The translations under genes and the position numbers were made by a program. Below the pieces are notes generated by a model. The model was not told the DNA's origin. It made no database searches and saw only the letters and a program-made list of their open reading frames with translations. This document shows positions 1 to 7,697 of a stretch of DNA of 64,000 bases, one piece after another. Each line of letters starts with the position of its first letter. The first letter of the stretch is position 1. The stretch covers positions 118,501 through 182,500 of the forward strand of contig JAOPHQ010006539.1 of the NCBI GenBank assembly GCA_030340625.1, given 5' to 3'. This stretch comes from Merluccius polli. Taxonomy: Eukaryota; Chordata; Actinopteri; Gadiformes; Merlucciidae.

Positions 1-407
1 ATACTCAAGACAAGACAAAAGACTCTGTGTTTAATGAGGTTTTAAGAAACATTCCAAAAAACAGCAAGAAAAATGCTCAACACATTTTGGATAAAATGAC
101 TGCATCACAATCTATTACATCATGGACTAAGCAAGACGAGTTTGTTTTTAAAGGCAGTGTGGTGGCAGGATCTCATGTTCACGTTCCCGACAGTCGACGA
201 CCTATAGGATGGAGCGAATACATGCAATCACTGGCTTTACTGAATATCCCTTTATCAACTGTACCGAATCAGATAGTCAAGAGACAGATTGAAGAGTTTA
301 AGAAACAGTCACTTAGCACCCCGGATCGTGTTACAAGGAGAATACATGTCGCAACAACCCCTTTTACACCCCCCGCAGTAAGTTTAACAGACTGGATAGA
401 TTTCTAA
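1..407 (+). CDS. Uncharacterised Maverick/adintovirus-associated protein, C-terminal part
   Basis: The reading frame is open from the left window edge (codons from position 3), so the protein starts outside the window and the GTG at 27 is not a reliable start. At least 130 residues are visible. The segment has a basic helical start (IPKNSKKNAQHILDKM), then W-x(4)-EFVFKG and GSH, then PIGW-x-(E)Y and a C-terminus ending in DWIDF. I recall similar W..(D/E)F.x.G..GSH segments in ORFs lying beside Maverick genes in animal genomes, but no function is known to me. It converges on the protease gene: stop at 405-407, then an AATAAA at 426-431. Function unassigned. Confidence 0.6.
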   Translation, partial: TQDKTKDSVFNEVLRNIPKNSKKNAQHILDKMTASQSITSWTKQDEFVFKGSVVAGSHVHVPDSRRPIGWSEYMQSLALLNIPLSTVPNQIVKRQIEEFKKQSLSTPDRVTRRIHVATTPFTPPAVSLTDWIDF

Positions 408-425
408 AACGTGACTTTGATTTTA

Positions 426-471
426 AATAAAATGACAATTAAATGGAAATCATGTTCAGGTGTTTTTTATT
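426..471. terminator. Back-to-back polyadenylation signals
   Basis: AATAAA lies at 426-431 on the plus strand, 19 nt after the stop of the plus-strand ORF. On the minus strand AATAAA is read at 471-466, about 60 nt past the stop of the protease gene. The short intergenic space therefore holds convergent 3' end signals for both transcription directions. Confidence 0.6.
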
Positions 472-530
472 TCAACAATTGTGTTGACAGCTTAAACATA
501 GTGTATAGTCGTACAAATCTTACATAAATT

Positions 531-1049
531 TCAGGTTTGGACACCCTGTATGCATGTATAGCCGCTTTTTTTTTTACAAACAACAGAGGGTCGTATCTTT
601 TTCACAAATTTACAAGCCATAATATCATTTTTAGACAGATTGCCTGTATATTTTCTCATCACTTCAGCATAAGTTCGCCCGGTATCCATATGATAAAGAA
701 AGAAAACACAGTGTTGTCCACAAACAGCCGTACAAACATCTTGTACCTGTCTTACCGAATGTTGAATATTTGTACAATTTCTTTTTAGAAACGCATCAAT
801 TGATTCAGAAAAATGCCTGTAGGTAGGGTGATTACCAAAACTGTCAAAGAATGACCCCATGCCCCCCTTGTCAATGTATACAGACAACCAGTGTTGCCCA
901 CTTCTGTAAGAGGGGTCTGTGTTTATCACTAGCGCTACAGGTTTTACTTTAATAGGCCGTTTAGGTAGCTGATCACAGGCAAATACCCCTAAAAAGAGGC
1001 TTCTTTTAAGCAATTTATCAAGGATTTCTGTGAGTTCTATCGTATTCAT
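531..1049 (-). CDS. Adenain-like cysteine protease (Maverick/adintovirus)
   Basis: A 172-aa protein if the first ATG (1049-1047) is used; the frame is open a little further upstream only through a TTG. The family cleaves capsid and core precursors during virion maturation. Visible catalytic landmarks are His53 in SGQHWLS, Asp69 in SFFDSFG, and Cys114 in the VCGQHC-VFF segment, with Gln103 in the expected oxyanion-hole region; order and spacing match adenovirus protease (C5 family). Length is slightly shorter than adenovirus adenain (about 204 aa). The C-terminus is lysine-rich (VCKKKSGY). It follows the major capsid gene with only about 20 nt between stop and ATG, as expected of a late morphogenesis block. 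The frame is intact and appears functional by motif content. Confidence 0.88.
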   Translation of the reverse strand: MNTIELTEILDKLLKRSLFLGVFACDQLPKRPIKVKPVALVINTDPSYRSGQHWLSVYIDKGGMGSFFDSFGNHPTYRHFSESIDAFLKRNCTNIQHSVRQVQDVCTAVCGQHCVFFLYHMDTGRTYAEVMRKYTGNLSKNDIMACKFVKKIRPSVVCKKKSGYTCIQGVQT

Positions 1050-1070
1050 GTTGGGGCGTTCTATTAACAA

Positions 1071-2363
1071 TTAGAAGGAGTCTGTCAGGACATGTCTGCG
1101 TGCAGAGATTTCCAAAATGGACGAGTATGAAGAGTAACATACCAGATTTATTGTCCGTTGTAGGGGGTTTCTAAAACGGACCTCTAGTCTCACGTTACCG
1201 TTTTTTATAAGGGATACATGATTACCACACTCTTCATCAGGAGACAAGTTAAAACAAAACAAACTATAGCCTTTACAAAATTCTTTACGGTTTATGGCTA
1301 AAGCATGATTTTTGAGATATTTTCCTGTAGCAGAATACAACTGATTCTCTAATGGCGTGACCCCTAACAAAATCGTTTTTGAGGGGTATGATTGTCCGTC
1401 GGCGTATAAACACATAAATTCTATATCGTAATGATGGAAGTTAAACGGGTTACGAGCATAACTCCCTGTAAAGGCCTCATGATCGACAAATCCTAAAACG
1501 ATAAATTTAGGTATTTGCCCCAAAAATATGTTTTCTTGATTACAAACACGAGTGCCTGCAGGGATACTAAAATTCTTGAGGCAGACTCTGTCGATGGGGT
1601 ATTTCACGTTGCTATGCGTTAGAGCTTTAGCATGTGCTAATTTAACAGCTGGAGATACAGTGACTTTTTTTACATACAGACTCGCTGACATAATGTGGAC
1701 GCGAAAGTCATCTGGTGTATTACGCATTAAGCAAAACTCGTTTTTAGCCCTTGTTAATTTAATCTTGAGATCGACCCCGTTTATCAATAGCTTGTCTTGA
1801 AAAAACAAATCAGAGTGTATGGGGGCAAGCAGTTCTACCACGCGACCTCCCCCCGTATAACCCATTCTCCTGTTAAGTCCTTCATTTTCCCCTCCGTCCA
1901 CCACATCATCCATATGTCCTGCAGAGTCCATGCAAAACAAGCCAGATTCAAACTGTGTTTTCAAAGTATCCTTGCTATAATTTAGAAGACTCTCTATAAT
2001 ACATCGATAAGGATATGTATTTGATGATTGGGTTATGAGTCTATCCCCCAGAGAAATGTCAACTTGTGAAAATAATGTAGCTCCGGGGTAGTTAATAAAC
2101 CCCACTTCATCTCCCACGGCCAGATTCCCTCCATTAGCCTTGGTAATCTTGACGCGTGTCAATAGATATGTATTGTTTAAATCCAGATAGTCCTCGCTAC
2201 TCGCTGAAATAAAAAAATCCAACAGTGCAGAATCCGAGATAGCTGTAAGCGGCTGTATTTCCACATAGGAACTTTTTTCAATACTTGTCTGTGTTAAAGG
2301 TACCAGAAACAGATCCAACTCCGATTTCACACATTCTTTTGACATGTCATGTAACAAGGCCAT
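1071..2363 (-). CDS. Hexon-like major capsid protein (Maverick/Polinton)
   Basis: 430 aa beginning with ATG at 2363. It resembles the Polinton major capsid protein annotated in many animal genomes as F54H12.2-like, predicted to be a double jelly-roll capsomer that would form trimers. Recognisable segments include NYPGATLFSQVDISLGD and NTYPYRCIIESLLNYS in the N-terminal half, then DLFFQDKLLINGVDLKIKL, and a C-terminal beta-rich half with HHYDIEFMCLYADG. The frame is uninterrupted. It sits between the pX-like gene (5 nt upstream) and the protease (downstream), the usual late-gene arrangement. Assignment is from remembered family motifs, not a structural comparison. Confidence 0.85.
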   Translation of the reverse strand: MALLHDMSKECVKSELDLFLVPLTQTSIEKSSYVEIQPLTAISDSALLDFFISASSEDYLDLNNTYLLTRVKITKANGGNLAVGDEVGFINYPGATLFSQVDISLGDRLITQSSNTYPYRCIIESLLNYSKDTLKTQFESGLFCMDSAGHMDDVVDGGENEGLNRRMGYTGGGRVVELLAPIHSDLFFQDKLLINGVDLKIKLTRAKNEFCLMRNTPDDFRVHIMSASLYVKKVTVSPAVKLAHAKALTHSNVKYPIDRVCLKNFSIPAGTRVCNQENIFLGQIPKFIVLGFVDHEAFTGSYARNPFNFHHYDIEFMCLYADGQSYPSKTILLGVTPLENQLYSATGKYLKNHALAINRKEFCKGYSLFCFNLSPDEECGNHVSLIKNGNVRLEVRFRNPLQRTINLVCYSSYSSILEISARRHVLTDSF

Positions 2364-2368
2364 TCTTG

Positions 2369-2822
2369 CTAGAATATATCCTTAGCTCTCGTCTTTCTAC
2401 GTTTAGTAGGCTTCCTTCGCTTTGCCTGTGTCTTTCTCAGGCCCTTGGTGACATGCTTCTTATTTAAAACTCTGCGACGCTTTTTGGGTCGGGAACTCCC
2501 CCTTTGTCCAGGAGGTCTTTTTATTGGATAGCGGGCCATAGCCAATATACCTGACCCCTTTTGCGGTCTGCTACTGTGGTCCACAACTCTGGTAATAACG
2601 TCTGAAACAATGTTTTTAGCAGCCGTTTTCAGATGCGGTGCAGCGACCGTAAATCCTTTCTTGAGCAAAGGAAAAGCTAGTCTAAACAATCCACGGAAAA
2701 TACCCCCAAGACCCGCCCCATATTGTGAACTGAGACCACTGTACCCCTGGTAAATCTCCACCAGCCTGAGCCGTGTAGTATGCTGTGTATTTGTCCATGT
2801 CGTTGACGTACGGTTGATGCAT
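2369..2822 (-). pseudogene. pX/pVI-like basic core protein, frameshifted
   Basis: Equivalent of the small basic Maverick/adintovirus protein likened to adenovirus pX/pVI. The likely ATG (2822-2820) opens a tyrosine- and glycine-rich N-terminus in one frame; the body continues in another frame, so there is a one-base frame change close to the CCCC run at 2744-2747 (plus strand). The body has a hydrophobic amphipathic stretch (GGIFRGLFRLAFPLLKKG), then a strongly basic tail with clusters RPKKRRRVLNKK and KRRKPTKRRKTRAK, consistent with DNA binding and nuclear targeting. A GAGLG motif precedes the amphipathic helix. Located directly between penton and hexon genes. Broken by the frame change unless it is a sequencing or assembly error in a homopolymer. 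Confidence 0.75.
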
Positions 2823-2835
2823 GATGGGTCCTTGC

Positions 2836-3672
2836 TCACAAATGGTGTTTGACTGGCCTAAAGTGTAGTTTTATTATTGTTTTTCCGTATGTAAAAGGTA
2901 TGGAGCGGTTCTGGTCCGACTTGAGTGATATCTCGATGCTGTCGATGTGCGTCTTACAGAGTCTGTGATAGTGTGGTTTGTCGTACGTCCTTGTCATTAT
3001 TCGATTGTTTGCTCCAGCACTATGGACGATTCTTAAAAGGGGTACGTAGCTGTCCCCTACAGATTGATATTCGACAATGTCGGTATAGACAAAAATATTG
3101 TACATCCCCACTTCTACATCTGCAGGATTCGGTGCAGTGTGAAGCTCTATCGCTATTTCTTCACCGTCTACGGTTTCAAATACTTCTCCGGGTATGAACC
3201 CCAACATTTGAGCAAGTTTTCCTCAAAATGTTAACGCTATATAGCTTATCGGTGAAACAGACACTCTATTTGAGATGGCATTATACTGAAACGCGATGCG
3301 ATCCATACCACGGTCAGATAAGCTTTTATTTATCTCTACTATTAGCTGCTGCATGGACAAGTAGAATCCATGTGGAACTGTTAGATAGTATCTCCCGTTT
3401 GTTTTTTTGTCAAACACAACAAATTCTGCATCTTTTAGTGAAAAGCTTGTCCATGTTTTAGGATACTGTATTTCTATTAAACCTACTTCATAAGGTCCAT
3501 TAAACTGTAAAGCCCGAGGCAGCTTGGTCCTAAAATTTGCTATGGTGTTGTCAGGGTAGAAGGATGTTGAAGAATTGCTAGGCAATGTTACGTAAAACCC
3601 CTCTCCGTCCATGTATACAACTTGTCGGCACCTTGTTACGACAAGTGAATGATTTGTCTCTCCAAAATCCAT
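2836..3672 (-). pseudogene. Penton-like minor capsid protein with one in-frame stop
   Basis: One frame runs from ATG at 3672 to the stop at 2836 and is interrupted only by TGA at 3225-3223. The N-terminal part (150 codons) has the conserved Maverick penton start: FYVTLPSNSS, YPDNTIANFRTKLP, then YEVGLIEIQYPKTW. The part after the stop contains MYNIFVYTDIVE, VPLLRIV and a C-terminal IKLHFRP segment that also belong to this family, so both halves come from one gene. The predicted role is the single-jelly-roll pentameric vertex protein. The ATG overlaps the end of the integrase gene by 37 nt. The lesion is a single nonsense codon; the remainder looks well conserved. Confidence 0.85.
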
Positions 3673-4694
3673 GAGTTAAATTTATCAGGCCATCCAACCC
3701 ATTTGACGAACACCATATTCTTCCCCCGTCTTTTCTGTCTAGATAAGATCTTTTCTATTTTGAAAGTCTGACTTTTATCGATAATAATTTTTTGTAGCTC
3801 TGATCCATAAAATGTCCCCTCTAATATCTCTCCATCATAATCCTTTAAAGTATAAACTGGGGGTCTTCGCGGTATACATTCCGTCACAGTAAAATACTCG
3901 TCTGTATAATTCTGTTCGTAACCTTTTTTAAAAGAACCTCTCATTTTCGATATTCTCACTGTGTCACCGGGGTTGTATTTAAAGTCAACCAAATCTTTGT
4001 TCTTTTTTGGGTATAGATTGTTTTCTTTTTTTACCTCAGACGGGGTCATTTTAATGCTACGGTGATAGCTGTGATTGTACGAACTGACCAAGTCCTGCAG
4101 AATGTCGACATAACGTCTGGAGTTGTTTGCTGTTAAATATCTCCACATTTTGGTTTTCAGAGTCCTGTTGAAACGCTCGACAATACATGCTTTAGTCTCG
4201 TTGGTTGTGGTAAAATGCCTCATTTTATATTCTTTGATTAATGCGTTAAATTCCCTGTTTAAGAATTCCGTCCCTTTATCCGTCTGTAATTTCCGAGGTT
4301 TTCTGCCCTCATCTAGAATATCTTTAAACGCCTCTGTAACACATCTGCCACTTTTATTTTTCAGACAACGCACCCATGCATATTTTGAAAATATATCGAT
4401 GCACGTTAATAAATAACGTACCCCATCGTTTTCTGAGGAATAAGCAGACATATCCACTAGATCTGCCTGGAACTGCCAATCTATTTTGTTTACTAAAATC
4501 CTATTTCTCTTAAAATGTATGGGTGCCATTTTGTGAAGAGTGTAAACATCTTGTTTTAAAAGCCAATTTTCTATATCAGAATCAGCGCAACGAACACCTG
4601 TATTTTCAAACACTGCCTGTTTAAGTCTTTGTATACCGCCGTATCCTCCTGCGTTCTTTGGGTCATAGTATATCTTTTTCAAAACTTTCTCCAT
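3636..4694 (-). CDS. Retroviral-type integrase with C-terminal chromodomain
   Basis: 352 aa from the first ATG at 4694 (an upstream GTG at 4718 is in frame). The N-terminal ~50 residues are a compact helical region (GGYGGIQRLKQAV) without a classical HHCC zinc finger. The rve core shows the D,D-35-E triad: Asp78 in WQFQADLVDM, Asp139 in QTDKGTEF and Glu173 in CIVERFNRTLKT. After a linker with PGDTVRISK (SH3-like) there is a chromodomain at about 300-345 (FKIEKILSRQ, FVKWVGWPDKFNSW). This layout is typical of Maverick/Polinton integrases and serves insertion of linear dsDNA into the genome. Frame intact; overlaps the penton gene at its 3' end. Confidence 0.93.
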   Translation of the reverse strand: MEKVLKKIYYDPKNAGGYGGIQRLKQAVFENTGVRCADSDIENWLLKQDVYTLHKMAPIHFKRNRILVNKIDWQFQADLVDMSAYSSENDGVRYLLTCIDIFSKYAWVRCLKNKSGRCVTEAFKDILDEGRKPRKLQTDKGTEFLNREFNALIKEYKMRHFTTTNETKACIVERFNRTLKTKMWRYLTANNSRRYVDILQDLVSSYNHSYHRSIKMTPSEVKKENNLYPKKNKDLVDFKYNPGDTVRISKMRGSFKKGYEQNYTDEYFTVTECIPRRPPVYTLKDYDGEILEGTFYGSELQKIIIDKSQTFKIEKILSRQKRRGKNMVFVKWVGWPDKFNSWILERQIIHLS

Positions 4695-4792
4695 CGCTGT
4701 CGTCGTAAGAATGAACACTCAATGTCTACGTTTAGAGGTTTTATTTCTGGCACATTGGTCAGGGGTTTTCATGTAAAACAATCATACATATT

Positions 4793-5272
4793 TTAAGAAG
4801 AAGCGTATTTTAAAAACTCAAAACAGGCGTCAGGATTTTTACAAAGGAGTAATGTCACGATATCGTACATAACATTTTTAACATGCACATACTGTTTCCT
4901 GTTTAACATTGCAGCACATAAATCTACGCTATAGGCGCAGAATGCGGCTACATGACCGCTGTGAAATTCGTCATTGTTTAAAGGAAAACATTTTAAAACG
5001 TTAGCAAGAATAGATTTTATGTCGACATCATTATCGTATGAAGTCAGTTTGTTTAAATCATTAACAAGAATGTATTTCACATCTACATATTTGACTGCAG
5101 TTGCATGCACCTTTGAATACCAGTCATCTGCCTGTCGTCTAACACATCCTTTTTGCATTTTAAATTCTGGAACCTTTACAACTTTATCAACAGTATCACA
5201 CAACAAGGTATTCAATTTGTACATAGTGTACTGTATCTTCACATAGTTTATCACACTAGAGACAATACCCAT
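4793..5272 (-). CDS. Bcl-2-like apoptosis regulator (candidate)
   Basis: 159 aa from ATG at 5272; a TTG further upstream is in frame. Three regions in the right order and spacing resemble Bcl-2 homology motifs: BH3-like VRRQADDWYSKV at about residues 44-55 (basic pair, small residue, Asp), BH1-like NNDEFHSGHVAAFCAYS at about 99-115 (Gly-basic-Val-x-Ala-Phe as in cellular BH1), and a short BH2-like CKNPDACFEFLK at about 144-155. The protein ends right after BH2 and has no C-terminal membrane anchor. Virus-encoded Bcl-2 proteins block mitochondrial apoptosis; that role is inferred. It starts 3 nt after the stop of the upstream ORF. Assignment is by eye and would need a structure prediction. Confidence 0.6.
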   Translation of the reverse strand: MGIVSSVINYVKIQYTMYKLNTLLCDTVDKVVKVPEFKMQKGCVRRQADDWYSKVHATAVKYVDVKYILVNDLNKLTSYDNDVDIKSILANVLKCFPLNNDEFHSGHVAAFCAYSVDLCAAMLNRKQYVHVKNVMYDIVTLLLCKNPDACFEFLKYASS

Positions 5273-5274
5273 TT

Positions 5275-6006
5275 TCAAGAATGTTTTCCACTCCAAATCT
5301 TCAGAGATTCTTGAACCACAGTATTCAGTTTCTTGTCCCCGCTTGTTAACTCTTTCAGCTTTTTACTGAGAAACGGTGATAGTAGCCACTTCAACAAAAC
5401 AGATTCCGCAATGTCTTGTGTGTTAGGCGCTGGCAGCCCGAGACGATACAATACAAATGATTGCGCAGTTGCATAATTATCGTTAATAATCTCCCTTTTA
5501 ATTTCCTCCACATGACCTTCAAGACAAAGTGAGGGGAGTATGTCAAAGCGTGAACGACAATGTTCTTTGTATATATCATCCAGATATAAACAATATACAC
5601 AGTTTCTTACAGCGTTTTTCTGAAAAAATGCATGTAGATAGTATCCTATTATTACCACTATAACATCGTAAATGGTGGGATCGCGCTCCTCAGGGGCGGT
5701 TTTATAGTAGTCCAGTCCAAGACCCGCCCCATATTTTACTTGATTACTCACATCTTCAGAGAAGCCCTCTTCGGGGTTAAGAAATTCCATGTCGGTTTCA
5801 TAGTCGTCCAGTTCAGGTTGTGGTTGATTACTCACGTTTTCAGAGAAGCATTCTTCGGGAGCAAGAAATGTTAGGTTTCTTTTACCCAACTCAATACCCA
5901 GCTCGTCCACCCATGAGTGATCATTGCGTTGATTTGTATTACAACTAGGCACCTCCGCGTCAGCCGACACATTACCTGTACAAACATATATGCCATGCAT
6001 TATCAT
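5275..6006 (-). CDS. Unrecognised Maverick accessory protein with acidic repeat
   Basis: 243 aa from ATG at 6006. The N-terminal third is acidic and contains an internal repeat: PEECFSENVSNQ at about 56-67 and PEEGFSEDVSNQ about 25 residues later, each followed by a tyrosine-containing acidic stretch. Next comes KYGAGLGLDYYK, whose DNA shares 19 identical bases with the pX-like gene. The C-terminal 150 residues look alpha-helical (YDVIVVIIGYYLHAFF; VLLKWLLSPFLSKKLKEL) and might be a second, more divergent Bcl-2-like fold, but I see no convincing BH1. It lies immediately upstream of the Bcl-2-like gene, with tight spacing suggesting a shared transcript. No function assigned. Confidence 0.6.
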   Translation of the reverse strand: MIMHGIYVCTGNVSADAEVPSCNTNQRNDHSWVDELGIELGKRNLTFLAPEECFSENVSNQPQPELDDYETDMEFLNPEEGFSEDVSNQVKYGAGLGLDYYKTAPEERDPTIYDVIVVIIGYYLHAFFQKNAVRNCVYCLYLDDIYKEHCRSRFDILPSLCLEGHVEEIKREIINDNYATAQSFVLYRLGLPAPNTQDIAESVLLKWLLSPFLSKKLKELTSGDKKLNTVVQESLKIWSGKHS

Positions 6007-6047
6007 CACAATACACTAGCATGTCTATATTCTTCACAATGTTTATA

Positions 6048-6752
6048 TCAAGGGGTGGCAATCATTTCTTTATCATCACCATAATCGTCATTAAGAATCT
6101 TTGTTTTGAGGTCATCATAGGTCTTGAACACTTTATACCATCTGAACAAAGTATCGATCCGTTCAAAAATGTCTAACGCTTTCCCCCATTCGCTCCACTG
6201 CACGAGAAATCCATTGGTAAACCATGTTTCCCATTCTTTAGTCGTAAGAGGGCAGAGCTTGCCTTCATGCAGAGTACCCTTTCGGGCCTCATGAATAACA
6301 GTGCTATCCAGACATTGTCTGAAAAATATGTATGATTCGGGATCGTAGACCGCCAAGTCTGTCTCCACACGATAGACCTCCCCACATATTGATCCATTCC
6401 ATTGAACAGCATACACTCCTTTCGAGTTGTTCAACTCTTTACAAATTTTGTTTCTGAAATAAACCCAGTCTTCGGCATGAAATCGAATGTGCGGTGTTAC
6501 TCCTTGCAGGAACATTTCATCAGCTTCTCTTATGTAGAGGTAAACAGCACCTTGTTCGAACAAATACCCCGAAACCCTACAGTCTGGTACATCCCACTCG
6601 TACAAAGGGGTCCACGCTTTCTGATCCAAAAAACGTGCTACATGCATAGGCGCTGATCTTTTCCTATTAGTCGCCATGAGCAGTTGAGCGTCGTCAATAT
6701 TTATGCGACGTTTTGGAGTAGCGACATCAAAATGGGTACCTGTATTAGCCAT
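6048..6752 (-). CDS. Unrecognised 234-aa Maverick accessory protein
   Basis: ATG at 6752, stop at 6048. The N-terminus has a basic patch (TPKRRINIDD, TNRKRSAP), and the body is rich in aromatic residues (WTPLYEWDVPD, EDWVYFRNKIC, EWETWFTNGF, QWSEWGKALDIF). No known catalytic motif, zinc-binding cluster or membrane segment is evident. The ATG overlaps the stop of the small upstream ORF by 8 nt, so the two are likely co-transcribed from the TATA box near 7030. Its position at the end of the element next to the promoter matches early accessory genes of adintoviruses; that is inference. I do not recognise the family. Confidence 0.6.
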   Translation of the reverse strand: MANTGTHFDVATPKRRINIDDAQLLMATNRKRSAPMHVARFLDQKAWTPLYEWDVPDCRVSGYLFEQGAVYLYIREADEMFLQGVTPHIRFHAEDWVYFRNKICKELNNSKGVYAVQWNGSICGEVYRVETDLAVYDPESYIFFRQCLDSTVIHEARKGTLHEGKLCPLTTKEWETWFTNGFLVQWSEWGKALDIFERIDTLFRWYKVFKTYDDLKTKILNDDYGDDKEMIATP

Positions 6753-6945
6753 GTGTAGATGGAATTCTTCTTGCGTATCCTCCCAACTTTTTCAAGACCT
6801 TGATTTGTGCGTCTGTCCAGGCCGGTATTTCGGAATGTTCTTTAGCCGCTGGACACTTGTCACAAACAGGATACCGTTGTAACGGAGTCTGGCCACCTAT
6901 GAAATGCGTTCTTTTTCTTGAATTATTGTCAGATTCGGAGTCCAT
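6745..6945 (-). CDS. Small CxxC-containing ORF, first in the minus-strand cluster
   Basis: 66 aa from ATG at 6945-6943. The same frame extends to 7056 from a non-ATG codon, but the ATG is favoured because it is preceded by the TATA box at 7032-7025. The protein has a basic RKRTHF segment, a CDKC pair and a helical, lysine-rich C-terminus (WTDAQIKVLKKLGG). A single CxxC could form half of a zinc site, perhaps in a dimer. Overlaps the next gene by 8 nt. No family recognised; small size lowers confidence. Confidence 0.45.
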   Translation of the reverse strand: MDSESDNNSRKRTHFIGGQTPLQRYPVCDKCPAAKEHSEIPAWTDAQIKVLKKLGGYARRIPSTHG

Positions 6946-7024
6946 GAAAGTGTCTAGCCGCACGCAGTGATGCCAAGTCAGCTCCAAACTGACCGTTACA
7001 CTATTTGCTAGAACGCATCCCCGG

Positions 7025-7032
7025 TTTATATA
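7025..7032 (-). promoter_or_regulatory. TATA box for the minus-strand accessory genes
   Basis: On the minus strand TATATAAA is read at 7032-7025, about 80 nt before the first ATG (6945). A second TATATA lies at 7077-7082. Position at the outer end of the gene cluster suits a leftward promoter. No experimental support is available from sequence alone. Confidence 0.45.
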
Positions 7033-7082
7033 GGAATCGCCACTTTCACACGTCATTTATGGGGAGGTAACCTTCCTATATA

Positions 7083-7391
7083 GGACTTCCCCCCATTCAC
7101 ACCACTTTAAAGTTTTAAAATCCTGCATACCAAAATGACAGCTGTGTTTTACGACCCCTATTTCCCCTCGTTTTGATCCTATGTACGTCACACCACTCGG
7201 ACACTCCTTTTAAGTTTTAAAATCCTGAGAAATAGACACATTTATTATTTTACATCCTGACTTGTTAGTTCTTGCGGATACAGGATACAATAACAATATG
7301 TTAAACACCATCACCACAAGCACACACACACACACAACCACACACACACCCACCCACGCATCCAATACATTTTGATTAAATGATGATCCCA
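7083..7391. other. Gene-free end region of the Maverick element
   Basis: No coding region. Two near-identical 17-18 bp segments (AAGTTTTAAAATCCTG core) occur at about 7111-7128 and 7209-7227, and a CA/ACC-rich simple repeat covers about 7319-7355. This is where a Maverick terminal inverted repeat would be expected, but the opposite end is outside the window, so it cannot be confirmed. Confidence 0.4.
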
Positions 7392-7697
7392 CGCATACAC
7401 TTTGATTGTCACAATTAACATTGCAACAGCCTGGCGGCGCCGGCGAGTTGTTTGGGGGGGGGGGGGGGGGGGGGCTAGGGGGTAGGGTTAGGGTTGGGGT
7501 TAATGCACGTGCCCACTCGTGCGCACCATGCGGATTTGCATGGCGCTTTTAAAAATAAAAATAAAAGAAAATAAAAAATGTATGACCCGCGCGCGTAACA
7601 CCCCGCCCATCGCATACGCTTTGATTGTCGCAATTAACATTGCAACAGCCTGGCAACGCCGGCGAGTTGTTTGGGGGGGGGTTAGGGGGTAGGGTTA

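Larger units (their letters stand above)
1..7100 (-). mobile_element. Endogenous Maverick/Polinton (adintovirus-type) element, partial
   Basis: Nine or more tightly packed ORFs, most on the minus strand, form the set typical of Mavericks/Polintons and adintoviruses: retroviral-type integrase, single-jelly-roll-like penton, basic pX/pVI-like protein, hexon-like protein, adenain-like protease. The left part (probably PolB and ATPase) is outside the window. The right boundary is not defined: a terminal inverted repeat would be expected beyond 7.06 kb but its partner is not visible. Two genes are broken (penton, pX) while the others are open, which suggests a fairly recent integration now decaying. 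Family assignment rests on the combination of genes; strand given is that of most genes. Confidence 0.88.

Noticed and set aside
3223..3225. TGA in the penton-like gene as a recoded codon (selenocysteine or programmed readthrough)
   Set aside because: Related genes have ordinary coding sequence here, no stem-loop signal was apparent, and a neighbouring gene also shows a random lesion, so a nonsense mutation is simpler.
7210..7392. Cysteine/valine-rich ORF on the minus strand
   Set aside because: Translation of a CA-rich simple repeat.
7536..7543. ATTTGCAT octamers as promoters of a gene
   Set aside because: They lie in a tandem duplication with no gene downstream, so a regulatory role cannot be supported.
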